DNA of 64,000 bases from Bacillus sp. SORGH_AS_0510. GTDB lineage: Bacteria > Bacillota > Bacilli > Bacillales > Cytobacillaceae. Location of the stretch: the NCBI RefSeq assembly GCF_030818775.1, contig NZ_JAUTAU010000001.1, positions 268,001 to 332,000 on the forward strand, given 5' to 3'. Shown here piece by piece: positions 36,655 through 45,351 of this stretch (positions within the stretch are counted from its first letter, which is position 1; each line of letters starts with the position of its first letter). The notes under the pieces were generated by a model, which was not told the DNA's origin, did no database searches, and saw only the letters and a list, made by a program, of their open reading frames with translations. A program made the position numbers and the translations under genes.

Positions 36655-36850
36655 ATGGAGCCTTGCTTACAATGTTGTTTACAAGTTTACGTTGTGTAAA
36701 CAGAATGTAAACAACTCTGTTTACATGTATACAATTCTGTATACATCCCTTTATAACGGCATGTACACAATTTTGTCTTTTCTGTTTACAAAAAAGTTTA
36801 CTTGTCTACTAAAGTTTACATATTGTTTACTTTTTTACACTTATATGTCT
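36655..36850. promoter_or_regulatory. parC-like centromere: cluster of GTTTAC repeats
   Basis: Within about 190 bp upstream of the ParM-like gene there are over ten close variants of TGTTTACA or its complement (GTTTAC, GTAAAC, GTATAC, GTACAC) in both orientations. The region is non-coding and AT-rich. Its position just before the segregation genes matches the centromere/operator of type II plasmid partition loci. Confidence 0.7.
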
Positions 36851-36951
36851 TTTCCGTTAGTGTCATTGAACATTCTATCAATCTCCTTTAGCCTTAAAGA
36901 AAGAAACTAGAGTTACAAATAGAATCTATTAAATGAAAAGGAATGATGTTT

Positions 36952-38124
36952 ATGACTAAGTCCAGAATCGCTGCAGTAGACGTAGGAAATGACTCCATTA
37001 AAGCCATTTTCGGGGAGTTAGAGTATGAATTAAATATTCCTAATATTATCGCGAGAGACACAGAAGATCGCCCTGTCATTGGGATTGAAGAACTCGATAA
37101 CAAAAACCCGTTGGATGGGATTCACATTAAGGTGCACTCCCCTGCCCTGAAAGAGAACAATGCAATTTACAGAATCGGTCATCTAGCGACTAAAAGTAAT
37201 AATGCTACTGAATTGGATCCTGGAAGCAGCAAGTCAGAAGAAGATCAGACACTTGTCATGTTGTTTGCTTCATTAGCACTCGATGCTGTGAAGGAAGAAT
37301 CCCCTTTTTCAAAAGTAAAAAATGTGATTGATGCAAACTATACATTAGGGACCGGTCTCCCCCTTCGTGAAGTGAAGGAAGGAAAAGATGCAGGTTATCG
37401 CTCCAAATTAATTGGTTCTGTCCATCAAGTTGAATTCCTCGTCACTCCAAAATACCAAGGACTAAAGGTTAATATAAAATTCGATGAAGTAAAGGTCTAT
37501 CCGGAAGGCTTTGCTGCCTACATAAATCTTGTTATGGACAATAGTGGAAAGATTATTAACAAGGATCTGCTCGATAAGCGGATTTTAATCCAGGATATCG
37601 GTGGGTTGTCTACTGATATTGCTGTGATTAAAAATCGAAATGTGGATGATGATAAAGCGCAAGGCTTTAACTTAGGGGTTTCAGAGTCTTTAGAGGCGAT
37701 TCGTGAGGAGATTCGCACGAAGCATGGCGTGGAGCTCGACAGCCGCCGCGATGTCGTTGAAATTATTACAAAGAAAAACGACCGCAACCACATTATGGTA
37801 AAAGGAAGCCGGACAAGCGTTCATGATATTACGGACCGGATATTGCTTGATTTAGCCAAAAAGCAATATCGTCTTCTACGAAATGTTTGGCAGAGAAATT
37901 CCCAAACAGAGATTTGTTATTTTGTTGGCGGCGGAGCCAATGTCCTAAAGGAATATTTGAAAACATTAAACAACAACTTAGATGGATATAACATCGATTT
38001 CTTCGAGGATGAGAAAGAAAGCATTTGGATGATGGCCAATGCGTATTATAAGCTGATTATGGATTTTGTCAGAAAAACGGAGAAACAAAAAGCAGTCACA
38101 GATAAAACACCAGTAAAAAGTTGA
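36952..38124 (+). CDS. ParM/StbA-family actin-like ATPase
   Basis: A 390-residue actin-like protein. Phosphate-1 motif AAVDVGNDSIKAIFG lies at the N-terminus, phosphate-2 RILIQDIGGLSTDIAVI near 220, and the adenosine motif YFVGGGANVL near 330. Plasmid ParM/Alp-type proteins polymerise to push plasmid copies apart. ATG 36952 has AAAGGA 9 nt upstream; ATG 36943 is in frame but too close. It is followed after 12 nt by a probable DNA-binding adaptor gene. The window is otherwise chromosomal, so this looks like a captured or domesticated plasmid cassette. Confidence 0.85.
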   Translation: MTKSRIAAVDVGNDSIKAIFGELEYELNIPNIIARDTEDRPVIGIEELDNKNPLDGIHIKVHSPALKENNAIYRIGHLATKSNNATELDPGSSKSEEDQTLVMLFASLALDAVKEESPFSKVKNVIDANYTLGTGLPLREVKEGKDAGYRSKLIGSVHQVEFLVTPKYQGLKVNIKFDEVKVYPEGFAAYINLVMDNSGKIINKDLLDKRILIQDIGGLSTDIAVIKNRNVDDDKAQGFNLGVSESLEAIREEIRTKHGVELDSRRDVVEIITKKNDRNHIMVKGSRTSVHDITDRILLDLAKKQYRLLRNVWQRNSQTEICYFVGGGANVLKEYLKTLNNNLDGYNIDFFEDEKESIWMMANAYYKLIMDFVRKTEKQKAVTDKTPVKS

Positions 38125-38136
38125 TAAGGTGATTGT

Positions 38137-38757
38137 ATGAAAAAAGCTGCCGGAAATGAAATTAAGAGGGGCCAAGCAATTTCCTTTCGTGTCCCCTCAG
38201 ATACACCCGAACATATTGTGAAGCATTTGCAAAAATTAAAAGAGACCGAGCGAAGAAATTTTTCCAGTAAAATTGCTGAGTTCGTGATGCAGGGTGTAAG
38301 CCATTCTTATTCAAGAGAAAAGGAAACGATTACGATTCCCCTCCCTCATAAATTGACGAAGGCACAAAGGGACTGGTTGAAGCATGAGCACTCGGAAGCC
38401 TTACTTGGAAGCATCCTTTTTCAGCTTATATCAGATCCTGTTCGTGCGACGTCATTATTAGCTTCTTTAAACAGCCAATCACTGGACATTGAGGAGGCAT
38501 TGTACCTTCAGGAAAGAATATTTCCCGAGAAACAACCAAATTCTCCCTTGGAGGTTGGCGGTTTTGAGGAAACAGCCGCTGCTATGGAGAATATACCCTC
38601 TCCTATCGATTTAAGTGATATGGATGACGACCTTAATGGATTTGACTGGGATGCTGCAAAATCAGCAGAAGAGCCGCCTGTCATAGAAGAAGATACGGAT
38701 GAAGAAGTGGATGTCGATGATCTGCTTGGCGGTTTTTTGGCGAATATGAATAAGTGA
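38137..38757 (+). CDS. ParR-like adaptor protein of the ParM cassette
   Basis: A 206-residue protein. The N-terminus (QAISFRVPSDTPEHIVKHLQKLKETERRNFSSKIAEFVMQGV) fits a ribbon-helix-helix-type DNA-binding domain. The middle is helical, and the C-terminal 60 residues are strongly acidic (DMDDDLNGFDWD, EEDTDEEVDVDDLLGG), ending in a hydrophobic LLGGFLANMNK tail. ParR proteins bind centromere repeats by RHH and touch the ParM filament by a C-terminal peptide, so this layout fits. The assignment is by analogy; no similarity search was possible. Confidence 0.65.
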   Translation: MKKAAGNEIKRGQAISFRVPSDTPEHIVKHLQKLKETERRNFSSKIAEFVMQGVSHSYSREKETITIPLPHKLTKAQRDWLKHEHSEALLGSILFQLISDPVRATSLLASLNSQSLDIEEALYLQERIFPEKQPNSPLEVGGFEETAAAMENIPSPIDLSDMDDDLNGFDWDAAKSAEEPPVIEEDTDEEVDVDDLLGGFLANMNK

Positions 38758-38771
38758 TGTAGTGTTGCGGC

Positions 38772-38806
38772 CACCCCCTCATAACAAGTGAGGGGGTGTT
38801 TTTTTT
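38772..38806 (+). terminator. Terminator after the segregation cassette
   Basis: CACCCCCTCA pairs with TGAGGGGGTG, 7-nt loop, then a run of T. Confidence 0.92.
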
Positions 38807-38828
38807 AATATAATAAGCATGTAAAAAT

Positions 38829-38966
38829 TCGACTTCGAGAAATATCCAGCTCCTGAGCCTAGCCCCTCGGGTCAAATAACCTTCGATAAGAAAAGTCAAC
38901 AGGCGGACTTTTCTTGCAAAAGAACATTTGCCTGTCGGGGCTGATCAAGGCACATGCGCATTTCTA
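38829..38966 (+). repeat. Dispersed repeat family R2, copy d (medium form)
   Basis: A 138-bp version lacking the inserted hairpin arm: TTCGACTTCGAGAAATATCC, then GGGTCAAATAACCTTCG, GTCAACAGGCGGACTTTTC and GCCTGTCGGGGCTGA. It ends 3 bp from the stop of the DUF4023 gene. Confidence 0.78.
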
Positions 38967-38969
38967 ATA

Positions 38970-39104
38970 TTAATGCTGTTTATTTGGCAACTGTTGGCTT
39001 TGGTGTGATCGGCTTTGGCGTTCCTTGTTCTTCTGATCCTTTTGTTGTTTTTCGTGAAGATCCTCGACAAATTCATGCGTACTTTTGTTGTTATCCATCT
39101 GCAT
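38970..39104 (-). CDS. DUF4023-type small protein
   Basis: A 44-residue, highly charged peptide (MQMDNNKSTHEFVEDLHEKQ to SQQLPNKQH) with a near-ideal AAAGGAGGGG 2-6 nt before the ATG. The STHEFVEDLHEKQQKD opening and the LPNKQH end match what I recall of DUF4023, a small Bacillales-specific family of unknown function. A second in-frame ATG two codons later has the better RBS spacing. Confidence 0.75.
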   Translation of the reverse strand: MQMDNNKSTHEFVEDLHEKQQKDQKNKERQSRSHQSQQLPNKQH

Positions 39105-39370
39105 ACCCCTCCTTTTGGAAATTGAACCATAGTTAGTGTGACCAGTTGCTGAAGGATTATGTAACTAAGTTGGATGTTTCGGCTCGATTTTCATTTTTAA
39201 AAAATCTAGGGTTAAATTGACCCATCGCACATATCTATAAATAATGGGGATTTTCTACTGACAAGCAAATATACTTGCTATAGATATTGGATTAACATTA
39301 TATTCATAGTGGAAACGTTCTTCATAAACAAATCTATTAAACTATTATTATAGAACTGGGTGGTGGGTCG

Positions 39371-40306
39371 ATGGAGCTGCCTGTTAATATTGTCCGTGCG
39401 GATGGCACGTTGAACGAAGAGTTAATTTTAAGAAGCGAGAAGCTCTACAAGGGAATGAACGGGAGATTTGTTGAGAGATTTTTTCTGTCCCCAACAGATA
39501 GCTTTATTTTCAAACCACTGACAAACAATGGCCAATTAGGGCAAGAGGTGTGGGTACATGAGAATGTTCTCCCCCAATTCCCTGCAATTTTCCCAAAAAT
39601 CATTTCGCATACGATTAGTGAGCAGCCAGAGCTAAATTGGATGATCCTTGAGGATTTAGGAACACTTAGTCACAGCTTTAATGATCAGACTGCATTGGGG
39701 GTGATTAAGTGGGTTGCCTGGTGGCATTCATTGTCGACGGAACGATTCGGCAATGTTCCAGCGGCAGGGTTGAAGCCGCGGATGGAAGATATTTTGACAG
39801 ATGTTTTTGCAAGGAAGGATGACTTAATAAGGCAGTGGCCCGAATTGGGTAATGCGCCGATAGAACACGTATACCGTATGCTTGAACAATTTGAGTTTTC
39901 CAAGAGACTAGTGTTATCCCATGGAGACTTGCATGTGGGCAATTTTGCGGTTGTCGATGAACGGTTAATAATCTTGGACTGGGAACACACTCATTTAAAC
40001 ATACCACACTGGGATTTATACCATGTCATCGATATGTCTCATCCTCTTTTTCCAAAGCATGTGACGCAACCGTTACGTGAACAGATTTTGAAAACCTATG
40101 TAGATCAAGTGGAACTTGAAATAGAAGAAGGTTCTTTTTTGAAAGAGTATTATTTATTTTCTTCTGTATTTTCTATTTGGATGCTTTTTCTTATTCAAAA
40201 AGATTTAAATGCTGGAGATGCCAAATGGCCAAGGGAGCAACTGGAGCGACAGGTAGTTGAGACATTATCTAGTTTGGAGCAGTGTGCGGCGGCACTTTTA
40301 TCATAG
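39371..40306 (+). CDS. Aminoglycoside phosphotransferase (APH)-family kinase
   Basis: A 311-residue protein-kinase-like-fold enzyme. The catalytic loop LSHGDLHVGNFAVVDE and metal-binding motif LIILDWEHTHLNIPHWDLYHV are intact. The family phosphorylates small alcohols (aminoglycosides, choline, ethanolamine, homoserine, fructosamine); the substrate is not deducible. It converges with pepT across a shared terminator. Confidence 0.8.
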   Translation: MELPVNIVRADGTLNEELILRSEKLYKGMNGRFVERFFLSPTDSFIFKPLTNNGQLGQEVWVHENVLPQFPAIFPKIISHTISEQPELNWMILEDLGTLSHSFNDQTALGVIKWVAWWHSLSTERFGNVPAAGLKPRMEDILTDVFARKDDLIRQWPELGNAPIEHVYRMLEQFEFSKRLVLSHGDLHVGNFAVVDERLIILDWEHTHLNIPHWDLYHVIDMSHPLFPKHVTQPLREQILKTYVDQVELEIEEGSFLKEYYLFSSVFSIWMLFLIQKDLNAGDAKWPREQLERQVVETLSSLEQCAAALLS

Positions 40307-40307
40307 A

Positions 40308-40348
40308 AAAAAGAGGTTGGCTCGGTTGTGAGTCAGCCTCTTCTTTGT
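40308..40348. terminator. Shared terminator between the APH-like gene and pepT
   Basis: AAAGAGGTTGGCTC pairs with GAGTCAGCCTCTT using G-U wobbles, between two convergent genes, with A and T tracts outside. Confidence 0.8.
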
Positions 40349-40349
40349 C

Positions 40350-41582
40350 TTACGCTTTTTGTTCGGTTAATTTGATAATTTCAATCACTGTCTGGGTGGC
40401 TTTTATCATGTTATCGACAGAGATAAATTCGAATTTACCGTGGAAGTTTTCGCCGCCGGTAAAAATATTCGGTGTCGGCAGCCCCATATAGGAAAGCTGT
40501 GAGCCATCGGTACCGCCACGAATTGGCTTGGTAATTGGCTCGATGCCTAAGCTCACCATCGCTTCGTGGGCAATGTCAACGATCTCCATGACAGGCTCAA
40601 TCTTTTCTTTCATATTGTAATATTGGTCGTTGAGCTCAAGTAAGATCGTATCTTGACCATATTTCTCTTTTAACTCATTCACGATGCCTTCGAGTGTTGC
40701 CTTTCTTGCATTGAAGGTTTCACGGTCATGGTCACGGATAATGTAGTTCAGTTTGGTTAGCTCGACATCGCCGTTAAATGATAACAGGTGGAAGAAGCCT
40801 TCGTAGCCTTCTGTATGCTCCGGCGCCTCTCCTGCTGGAAGCTTGCTATGTAATTCCATGGCGATTTTCATCGAGTTGACCATTTTGTTTTTGGCTGAGC
40901 CTGGGTGGATGTTGTTCCCTTTGATGGTAATCTTCGCTCCCGCAGCATTAAAGCTTTCGTACTCTAACTCCCCTAGCGGCCCGCCGTCGACCGTGTAAGC
41001 ATGATTTGCATTGAACGCCGCAACGTCAAACTTATGTGGACCTCTGCCAATTTCCTCATCTGGCGTGAACGCAACGCGGACCGCACCGTGCTTAATTTCA
41101 GGGTGTTTAATGAGGTACGCCATGGCGGTCATGATTTCGGTAATCCCCGCTTTGTTGTCAGCGCCAAGAAGGGTGGTGCCATCTGTTGTGATTAATGTAT
41201 GACCTTTATAGTTCGGCAAGTTTGGAAAGTCCTTTGGTGACATGACAACCTTTAGCGCTTCGTTTAAAACGATGTCGCCGCCATCGTAGTTTTCGACGAT
41301 TTGCGGATTGACGTTTTTCCCCGTGAAGTCGGTAGCAGTGTCGACGTGGGCTAGGAAGCCGATCGTCGGTACGTCTTTGTTGGTATTGGGCGGCAAGGTT
41401 GCCATCACGTAGGCATTTTCATCGATGGTTACGTCCTTCATGCCGATTGATTTTAGCTCGTTGACAAGCATACGTGCTAACGTCCATTGTCCCTCGGTTG
41501 ACGGACAGGTCTCGCTGCTTTCATCCGATTGTGTGTCTACTCTAACATAGGAAGTAAATCTCTCAATAAGCTCATTTTTCAA
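40350..41582 (-). CDS. pepT: Peptidase T (tripeptide aminopeptidase)
   Basis: A 410-residue M20 metallopeptidase that removes the N-terminal residue from tripeptides in the cytoplasm. Metal-site motifs are clear: [36 protein letters not shown] and the C-terminal [24 protein letters not shown]. Length matches the family. GGGGAGTGC precedes the ATG. Confidence 0.95.
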   Translation of the reverse strand: MKNELIERFTSYVRVDTQSDESSETCPSTEGQWTLARMLVNELKSIGMKDVTIDENAYVMATLPPNTNKDVPTIGFLAHVDTATDFTGKNVNPQIVENYDGGDIVLNEALKVVMSPKDFPNLPNYKGHTLITTDGTTLLGADNKAGITEIMTAMAYLIKHPEIKHGAVRVAFTPDEEIGRGPHKFDVAAFNANHAYTVDGGPLGELEYESFNAAGAKITIKGNNIHPGSAKNKMVNSMKIAMELHSKLPAGEAPEHTEGYEGFFHLLSFNGDVELTKLNYIIRDHDRETFNARKATLEGIVNELKEKYGQDTILLELNDQYYNMKEKIEPVMEIVDIAHEAMVSLGIEPITKPIRGGTDGSQLSYMGLPTPNIFTGGENFHGKFEFISVDNMIKATQTVIEIIKLTEQKA

Positions 41583-41680
41583 TTCACTGCACTCCCCTTT
41601 TTAGTTGATTCAAGGATATCATACCACTATTTGGGAGGGGTTACATCATTTTGAGTGAGGTGCAATTTTGGCGGGGAGGC

Positions 41681-41838
41681 GTTACTGTCGGATGAGGATG
41701 AGTAACTGTCGCATAGGCCTCATTTACTGTCGGATAGAGAGACATTACTGTCGTTGGCCAAAATAACTGTCGCATGAGCTCTGAATACTGTCGGATAAGA
41801 TGGAGTTACTGTCGTATAAACCTAATTTACTGTCGGAT
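41681..41838. repeat. ACTGTCG short tandem array, 21-bp period
   Basis: Eight copies of ACTGTCG start at 41684, 41705, 41726, 41747, 41766, 41787, 41808 and 41829, that is steps of 21, 21, 21, 19, 21, 21 and 21. The bases after the core are mostly GATA or CATA, and the remaining 10 or so vary. The array lies between pepT and the NERD gene and runs into the latter's last codons. Confidence 0.88.
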
Positions 41839-42807
41839 ATCAAAATCCTCCTTCCTACTTCTGTCATTCAGCTTAATTATATATGTCCTGTCCCGAAAAG
41901 TTCCTGTACTTGGCCAATCCATACTTGTTAAAATCCGTTTAGCTACCTGGATATCATCCACCCCCAAAAACTCCCTACACTCCCGGTTCGTGATCGTCCT
42001 TTTAAAAATCAAGAACCACTCCCTTAGATTTCGTTCGTGGGCCAGGTGGTCGGTTGCATCACAGAAGGGGCAATACCAGGTTCGAGGCTGCTTCACCATT
42101 CCAATCCTTCCACAAACCCCGCACCTAACTCCTGGTTTAAAATCTTTGAACGGAATACCATACGCTTCAGAAATGGGTTGCGGAATAAAGGGTTGGTGGC
42201 TGTGGAGGAGTTCAGTCGAAAGCCAGTTGAATGCATCTTGATCTAACTTCTTTCCTTGCTGTGGAAGACTTCGTATATAGGGTGGAATCAAGCTGGGAAA
42301 TAACAGTTTGGTTTTTGCTGGAGGAGCAGCAACGATTTGTTTGGGGTACGCGAGGACGACCGCTCCGTAAATGGGGAGCCGAATGTTCCGACACTTCAGC
42401 CACGATCCTAACAAATCATGATTACGTTCCAGTTGGACAACTGGGCTCTCGAACCCATCCTTATGCCCATCCTCCTTGGTTCGAATCAACTGTGGCGGAT
42501 TATCCTTGAATTCCAGCACTCCGCCAATATTTTTCACCTCTAAAAGCACACCAAACCAAGGTGTCAAAGCTAACGTGTCCATTTGGAATCTTTCATCTGA
42601 TGTGGGAGACAAATCGTGGAATAAGTGGTTGGTGAATGAAAAGGAGTGTTGCCGGAAAACCTCGGCCACCCGTTCCTCCCCACCGATTCCAGCCTCCACG
42701 GCGCCCTGCTTAGCTGCCAAAACAGGGAGAATGGGATGCCCTGCTGCTAACCGGCTTCGAGCGGCAACCAGCCCTTCTAACTTCAATGAGTGATCTCTAT
42801 TCTTCAT
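41827..42807 (-). CDS. NERD-domain (nuclease-related) protein with zinc ribbon
   Basis: A 326-residue protein. The NERD domain (about 40-150) shows GGEERVAEVF, FQMDTLALTPWFGVLLEVKNIGG and the downstream QLERN segment. Near residue 245 a zinc ribbon (CGVCGRIGMVKQ...WYCPFCDA) follows. NERD proteins are predicted nucleases of the restriction-endonuclease fold, with unknown physiological substrate. ATG 42807 (MKNRDHSLK) is chosen with GGAGGTGA 11 nt upstream. Its 3' end lies inside the ACTGTCG array. Confidence 0.82.
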   Translation of the reverse strand: MKNRDHSLKLEGLVAARSRLAAGHPILPVLAAKQGAVEAGIGGEERVAEVFRQHSFSFTNHLFHDLSPTSDERFQMDTLALTPWFGVLLEVKNIGGVLEFKDNPPQLIRTKEDGHKDGFESPVVQLERNHDLLGSWLKCRNIRLPIYGAVVLAYPKQIVAAPPAKTKLLFPSLIPPYIRSLPQQGKKLDQDAFNWLSTELLHSHQPFIPQPISEAYGIPFKDFKPGVRCGVCGRIGMVKQPRTWYCPFCDATDHLAHERNLREWFLIFKRTITNRECREFLGVDDIQVAKRILTSMDWPSTGTFRDRTYIIKLNDRSRKEDFDIRQ

Positions 42808-42918
42808 AAAAATAAACGTCACCTCCATAATACATAACACTTACCACTAAATCGTATCACTTCTGGACAACCCATACTATGAACAACAAGATAAATACAA
42901 ATTTTTGTAAAAAATTTG

Positions 42919-42960
42919 GGTTGACCATCGTTGACCACATCAGTCAACCAGGAGTACAAT
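42919..42960 (+). promoter_or_regulatory. Promoter/operator of the TetR-ABC operon
   Basis: TTGACC (42931) and TACAAT (42955) lie 18 bp apart. TTGAC and GTCAA arms form an inverted repeat (42931-42947), and a second GGTTGAC lies at 42919. TGGTCAA also recurs near 42974. It is a likely TetR operator. Confidence 0.65.
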
Positions 42961-43006
42961 GGAATTGACTCAAGTGGTCAATGGTTTACCAAAGGAGGAC
43001 ACATCA

Positions 43007-43630
43007 ATGATCTCAAAATTTCTCAATCTCGATTCAGATAAACAAAATAGAATAATAAATGCAGCAATCCAAGAATTTGCCCAGAAGGGTTATAGCAATG
43101 CTTCGACCAATGAAATTGTTAAGGAGGCAGGTATTTCAAAAGGGTTGCTCTTTCACTATTTTCAAAATAAAAAGCAGCTATTCTTATTTTTATTCGATTA
43201 TTGCGTGGAGCTGATTACCGTTGATTTTTATAAAAATATTGACTTAGGAGAGACGGACTTTTTCCAAAGAATCAGGCAATCCGTGTTAATCAAAATGGAG
43301 TTATTAGCTCAATACCCTGACATCTTTAAGTTTGTTGAAAAAGCTTATATGGATGATGCCGCTGATATTCATGCAGAGATGCAAAAGAAAATCAAAGAGC
43401 TAAATAAAATTAATATTGGAAAAATTTATGAAGGAATTGATATTTCCAAGTTTAGAGAAGACATCGATATTCAAAAAATTCTCAAGATCATCACCTGGAC
43501 ATTTGAAAAGATGAGTGAGGAAGAGCTTTATAAAACGAAATTGATTCCCGGATACGAAATGGATTATCAAAAGATTCAGAAGGAAGCAGAAGAGTATTTC
43601 GAGATACTCATTACATGTTTTTATAAATAG
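43007..43630 (+). CDS. TetR-family regulator
   Basis: A 207-residue repressor with the N-terminal HTH (NASTNEIVKEAGISKGLLFHYFQNKKQLFLFLF). ATG 43007 (MISKFLNLDS) is preferred because AAAGGAGG lies 8 nt upstream; the frame could extend to 42959, which would overlap the promoter. It lies 9 nt before the ABC ATPase gene in one operon and presumably represses it. Confidence 0.88.
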   Translation: MISKFLNLDSDKQNRIINAAIQEFAQKGYSNASTNEIVKEAGISKGLLFHYFQNKKQLFLFLFDYCVELITVDFYKNIDLGETDFFQRIRQSVLIKMELLAQYPDIFKFVEKAYMDDAADIHAEMQKKIKELNKINIGKIYEGIDISKFREDIDIQKILKIITWTFEKMSEEELYKTKLIPGYEMDYQKIQKEAEEYFEILITCFYK

Positions 43631-43639
43631 GGGGTTGTA

Positions 43640-44527
43640 ATGATGAATGTGATTGAAATTAATGGTCTTACAAAGATGTATGGAAAATCACGGGGCATCA
43701 CCGATATTAGCTTTCATGTAGAGGAGGGCGAAATCTTCGGCTTCATTGGGCCGAATGGGGCAGGAAAATCAACTACCATCCGGACATTGCTGTCGCTGAT
43801 TTATCCAACCAGCGGCAGTGCAACCATTTTCGGAAAGGATTGCATTAAGTTTGCCCCGGAAATAAAACGGGAAATTGGCTACCTCCCATCAGAGGTTTTT
43901 TACTATGACAATATGAAGGTAAAAGACCTATTAAACTATTCTGCTAGTTTTTATAAAAAGGATTGCAGTAAGAGAATCAAAGAATTGGCCGAGATTATGA
44001 ACCTGGATTTGAATAAAAAAATCGATGACCTATCTTTAGGAAACAAAAAGAAGGTAGGGATTGTCCAGGGGCTTTTGCATGAGCCGAAGTTGATCATTTT
44101 AGATGAACCGACGAGCGGCTTGGACCCTCTCATGCAGCAAAAATTCTTTGAATTACTGGAGGAAGAAAACAAAAAGGGTGCGACGATTCTATTTTCCTCG
44201 CATATCCTCAGTGAGGTTCAACGACTCTGTAATCGAGTGGCCATTATTAAAGAGGGCAAAATTGTAACCGTCGAAAAGATTAGTACCTTAAAGGAAAATA
44301 CCTATAAGAAGTTCAAGGTAGAAACAAAAACCCCTCAAAGTCCTGATTATTTTAATATTAGCGGTGTCAGTAATTTAGCCGTGAAGAATCAGGTGACGAG
44401 CTTTATTTTTAAAGGCAATATCAATACCATTATGAAAAAAATAGCAGATATTGAGATTGTGAATCTATGGATTGAGGAGCCGGACCTCGAGGAGATCTTT
44501 ATGCATTACTATGAGGAGGAGGAGTAA
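43640..44527 (+). CDS. ABC transporter ATP-binding protein
   Basis: A 295-residue ATPase: Walker A GPNGAGKSTTIRTL, signature LSLGNKKKVGIVQGL, Walker B LIILDEPTSGLDP and H-loop SSHIL. The extra C-terminal region (after about 215) is typical of drug or peptide exporters. It is co-transcribed with two permeases. Confidence 0.9.
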   Translation: MMNVIEINGLTKMYGKSRGITDISFHVEEGEIFGFIGPNGAGKSTTIRTLLSLIYPTSGSATIFGKDCIKFAPEIKREIGYLPSEVFYYDNMKVKDLLNYSASFYKKDCSKRIKELAEIMNLDLNKKIDDLSLGNKKKVGIVQGLLHEPKLIILDEPTSGLDPLMQQKFFELLEEENKKGATILFSSHILSEVQRLCNRVAIIKEGKIVTVEKISTLKENTYKKFKVETKTPQSPDYFNISGVSNLAVKNQVTSFIFKGNINTIMKKIADIEIVNLWIEEPDLEEIFMHYYEEEE

Positions 44528-44531
44528 GGCG

Positions 44532-45329
44532 ATGAATATCTTTTTCCATGAGTTAAAGGCATACCGGAAGTCTACGCTGATTTGGACGGTCTCGCTCATC
44601 CTGGTCACTTTGTTGTTCATGTCCATGTTTCCTGCTTTTGCCCGTGATGCGGAGGAATTCAAGAAGCTTTTGGAGGGCTATCCAGAAGGCGTTCGGAAGG
44701 CAATTGGGCTCAATCTAGATAATTTGTTTTCGATTCTCGGATTCTATTGCTATGCGTTATCGTTTATCACCCTTTGCGGTGCAATTCAGGCTATGAATCT
44801 TGGAACGTCCATTGTCAGCAAGGAGGTCCGTGAGAAGACGGCAGATTTTTTGTTAACGAAGCCCGTGACCCGGACAACGATTCTCACTTCTAAGCTACTG
44901 GCGGCATTTGTTTCACTCGTAATCACAAATGTGTTTTATTTAGCAGCGGCAAGTGTTATCGCCTCACAAGTTAAAACAGAGGATTTCAGCTTCAAACTGT
45001 TGATACTTCTTTCGCTCACTGTCTTTTTTATTCAACTAATCTTTCTAGCGCTGGGAATCATTATTTCAGTTGTGGTACCTAAAATTAAATCGGTGTTGAC
45101 CGTATCGCTAAGCACGGTGTTTGCCTTTTATTTTTTAGGGATGATTAGTGCAAGTTCCGGTGTGAAAGGGAAACGATTTTTATCTCCCTTTAAATATTTT
45201 GATACGGCTTATATTTTGAAACACTCTGCTTATGAAGCGCCATTTATCATAGCAGGATTGGCCATTGTTTTAGTCGCCATCGGTGCAAGCTATTTAGTTT
45301 ATACCAAAAAGGACATCCATGCTGTGTAA
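44532..45329 (+). CDS. ABC-2 permease, first subunit
   Basis: A 265-residue membrane protein with about six helices. ATG 44532 (MNIFFHELKAYRKSTLIW) follows GGAGGAGG at about 10 nt; the open frame upstream overlaps the ATPase gene and is not coding. It is similar in layout to the next gene (short N-terminal KELK/HELK basic segment, VREKTADFLLTKPVTR coupling helix), suggesting an ancient duplication and a heterodimeric channel. Confidence 0.87.
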   Translation: MNIFFHELKAYRKSTLIWTVSLILVTLLFMSMFPAFARDAEEFKKLLEGYPEGVRKAIGLNLDNLFSILGFYCYALSFITLCGAIQAMNLGTSIVSKEVREKTADFLLTKPVTRTTILTSKLLAAFVSLVITNVFYLAAASVIASQVKTEDFSFKLLILLSLTVFFIQLIFLALGIIISVVVPKIKSVLTVSLSTVFAFYFLGMISASSGVKGKRFLSPFKYFDTAYILKHSAYEAPFIIAGLAIVLVAIGASYLVYTKKDIHAV

Positions 45330-45351
45330 AGGGTAAATGGAGGGGTAACTC

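Noticed and set aside
41681..41838. ACTGTCG array as a CRISPR
   Set aside because: The repeat core is only about 7-12 bp with 21-bp period; CRISPR repeats are longer with 30-40 bp spacers, and no cas genes are present.
41774..42246. Rightward open frames with YCRI-type repeats opposite the NERD gene
   Set aside because: The repeated peptides are the translation of the ACTGTCG array, and the rest is antisense to a clear NERD/zinc-ribbon protein. No RBS.
42959..43006. Upstream start for the second TetR regulator
   Set aside because: It would begin at the end of the -10 box; the ATG at 43007 has a strong AAAGGAGG at proper distance.
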